From: Qipengyuania aquimaris
Lineage (GTDB): Bacteria > Pseudomonadota > Alphaproteobacteria > Sphingomonadales > Sphingomonadaceae
Direction: 5' to 3'
Length of the DNA: 64,000 nucleotides
NCBI RefSeq assembly: GCF_009827445.1
Contig: NZ_WTYI01000001.1
Coordinates: 186,001 to 250,000 of the forward strand
A model generated the notes under the pieces. It saw nothing but the letters and a program-made list of their open reading frames with translations, searched no databases and was not told where the DNA came from. The position numbers were made by a program, and so were the translations under genes. The stretch's first letter is position 1. The number at the start of each line of letters is the position of its first letter. This document shows, piece by piece, positions 62,838-64,000 of the stretch.

Positions 62838-64000
62838 TTAGGCCGCTTGGGTCAGGGGTTTCTTGGCCTGCTGGAATTCCGCGATAGAGACGCTGCGATC
62901 GCGGCCTGCTTCCTTGGCGGCGTACAGTGCCTTGTCGGCGCGGTTCATGGCCACCGAAAGCGCATCGCTGCGTGACATGGCGGTGAGGCCTGCACTGGCA
63001 GTCACCGGCAGGTTCATGTCCGGAACCGCAACGCTGACAGCCTGGGTAATGCGCTTACGGGCTTTCTCGGCAGTGTTCTGCCAATCGTCTGAATAGATGA
63101 GAACGACGAACTCTTCCCCGCCAAGGCGGGCCACGAAAACATCGTCGGACCTCAGCGCCTGTGCTGCTGCCACGAGGACCCGATCACCCACCTCATGGCC
63201 GTACGTGTCGTTGACGCGCTTGAAGTGATCGCAATCGATGATCGCAAGCCCCGAGGGATGTCGCGCTGTGTCGAAAGCGAAATGCTGTTCGAGGCCACGG
63301 CGGTTGGCAATATTTGTCAGGGGATCGATCAGCATCATCTGCTCGGCAGCCTGGATGTTGGCGAGTGCGCGGTCGCGTTCCAGTTTCACGCGGCCGAAGC
63401 CGTTCATGATACCGAGGAAGGTGACGATCAGGTCGAAAGACAGCGCGCCCAGCACCAATCGCGGCCAGTGCGGAATGGTCTCGCGGGCAAAGAATTCATA
63501 TGCAAACGCGCACAGGCCCAGCAAGACGAGCGGTCCCCAGACGATAGACTGCATCTTTGCAACGCGGCTATCCCGACGAATGGCCGCAATCAGGCTGTTT
63601 CCGAGCAAAAAGGTCGCGCCAAGCAGGGCGAAGTCATGCAACTGGTGGAATATCGGCCAATTCCCGCCCAACAGCGTCGCTCCTGCGGCGAAGATGCCAA
63701 GCGGCAGGATGTACCAGAGGTGACGGCGGTGATGGGCGAGATCGATATGCCGTTCTACGTAAGTGGCAAAGAACGGTCCGGTACACGCGACGCCGAGCGC
63801 AAGCGCGACCTCGCCAAGTGCCCGATTATCCAGCCCCCCAAAGAGGTTTTCGCCAGGGCCGAAGGAAAGCAGTGCAATCGTCATCGCAGCAAAACAGGCG
63901 ATGCGGAGCGAACACCACAAGAGATAACTGCGGCGGACAAAGGGATAGAGGGCCAGCGACGTTACGCTGACCACGATCGCTATTCCCATAAAGGCGCCGA
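62838..64000 (-). CDS. membrane-bound GGDEF diguanylate cyclase, N-terminus cut by window edge
   Basis: A signalling protein with about six to seven hydrophobic helices at its N-terminal half and a GGDEF domain (about 225-375) at the C-terminus. The active-site motif is GGEEF (VARLGGEEFVVLIY), with DPLTNIANRRGLE and DCDHFKRVNDTYGHEVGD. It should make cyclic di-GMP. No I-site RxxD is obvious before GGEEF. A Met at 63989 starts an open frame, but the frame is also open to the window end, so the true start may be outside. Confidence 0.93.
   Translation of the reverse strand, partial: GAFMGIAIVVSVTSLALYPFVRRSYLLWCSLRIACFAAMTIALLSFGPGENLFGGLDNRALGEVALALGVACTGPFFATYVERHIDLAHHRRHLWYILPLGIFAAGATLLGGNWPIFHQLHDFALLGATFLLGNSLIAAIRRDSRVAKMQSIVWGPLVLLGLCAFAYEFFARETIPHWPRLVLGALSFDLIVTFLGIMNGFGRVKLERDRALANIQAAEQMMLIDPLTNIANRRGLEQHFAFDTARHPSGLAIIDCDHFKRVNDTYGHEVGDRVLVAAAQALRSDDVFVARLGGEEFVVLIYSDDWQNTAEKARKRITQAVSVAVPDMNLPVTASAGLTAMSRSDALSVAMNRADKALYAAKEAGRDRSVSIAEFQQAKKPLTQAA

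Overview
The window looks like a piece of chromosome from a pigmented, GC-rich alphaproteobacterium of the Sphingomonadales, most likely an Erythrobacteraceae member (Erythrobacter/Qipengyuania-like). This rests on the translated proteins (three long TonB-dependent receptors, a ClpP/ClpX pair, an F1-ATPase inhibitor zeta subunit next to BolA and Grx4, a crtW-crtZ carotenoid pair) and on gene order. It is an inference, not a database result. I see no insertion sequence, integrase, CRISPR array or rRNA. No gene-free stretch exceeds 300 bases; the longest are about 280 bases (30.65-30.93 kb) and about 265 bases (17.17-17.44 and 45.64-45.90 kb).

Layout. 0-12.7 kb: housekeeping (der cut by the left edge, tRNA-Leu, trigger factor with a histone-H1-like tail, clpP, clpX), interrupted by a minus-strand block of antiporter, amidase and TonB receptor, followed by an orphan OmpR-type regulator with an eroded receiver domain. 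12.7-17.8 kb: a minus-strand lipoprotein plus TonB-receptor unit, with a divergent TPR-like gene and a tandem GTGAC array between them. 17.9-25.7 kb: a tightly overlapping type IV secretion operon, virB1-B2-B3-B4-B6-B9-B10-B11, with no virB5, virB7, virB8, virD4 or relaxase gene. 25.9-31.9 kb: a third TonB receptor, a queuosine-precursor transporter, tRNA-Arg, a Nudix hydrolase, and the grxD/bolA/zeta group. 31.9-36.5 kb: a leuC...leuD unit with a GFA-family gene, a small membrane protein and a metallo-beta-lactamase-fold gene inserted between the two isopropylmalate dehydratase subunits. 36.6-38.5 kb: thioesterase, crtW and crtZ (ketocarotenoid synthesis), and a Pmp3-type peptide. 38.6-39.3 kb: a YbaN-like gene and sufE.

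39.4-45.6 kb is the most unusual region. It is an expanded phage-shock-protein locus: a new 50-aa membrane peptide, pspA, pspB, pspC, then five small paralogous or related proteins (one N-terminal membrane helix, coiled coil, shared C-terminal LERI[VA]TD...I..LRD motif) and a sixth short membrane protein. Almost all junctions overlap by 1-4 bases. A textbook sigma-54 promoter drives the operon. The divergent pspF activator is followed by an orphan secretin gene, the class of protein that classically induces Psp.

45.9-60.9 kb: a secreted S8 protease, then the classical rimP-nusA-ylxR-infB-...-rbfA-...-truB-rpsO-pnp translation/RNA cluster. This cluster carries extra genes: a thioesterase and a DUF1697 gene between infB and rbfA, and an AbgT transporter, tdk and a site-2 protease between rbfA and truB. 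61-64 kb: a methyltransferase, a spermidine-synthase-like protein and a membrane diguanylate cyclase cut by the right edge.
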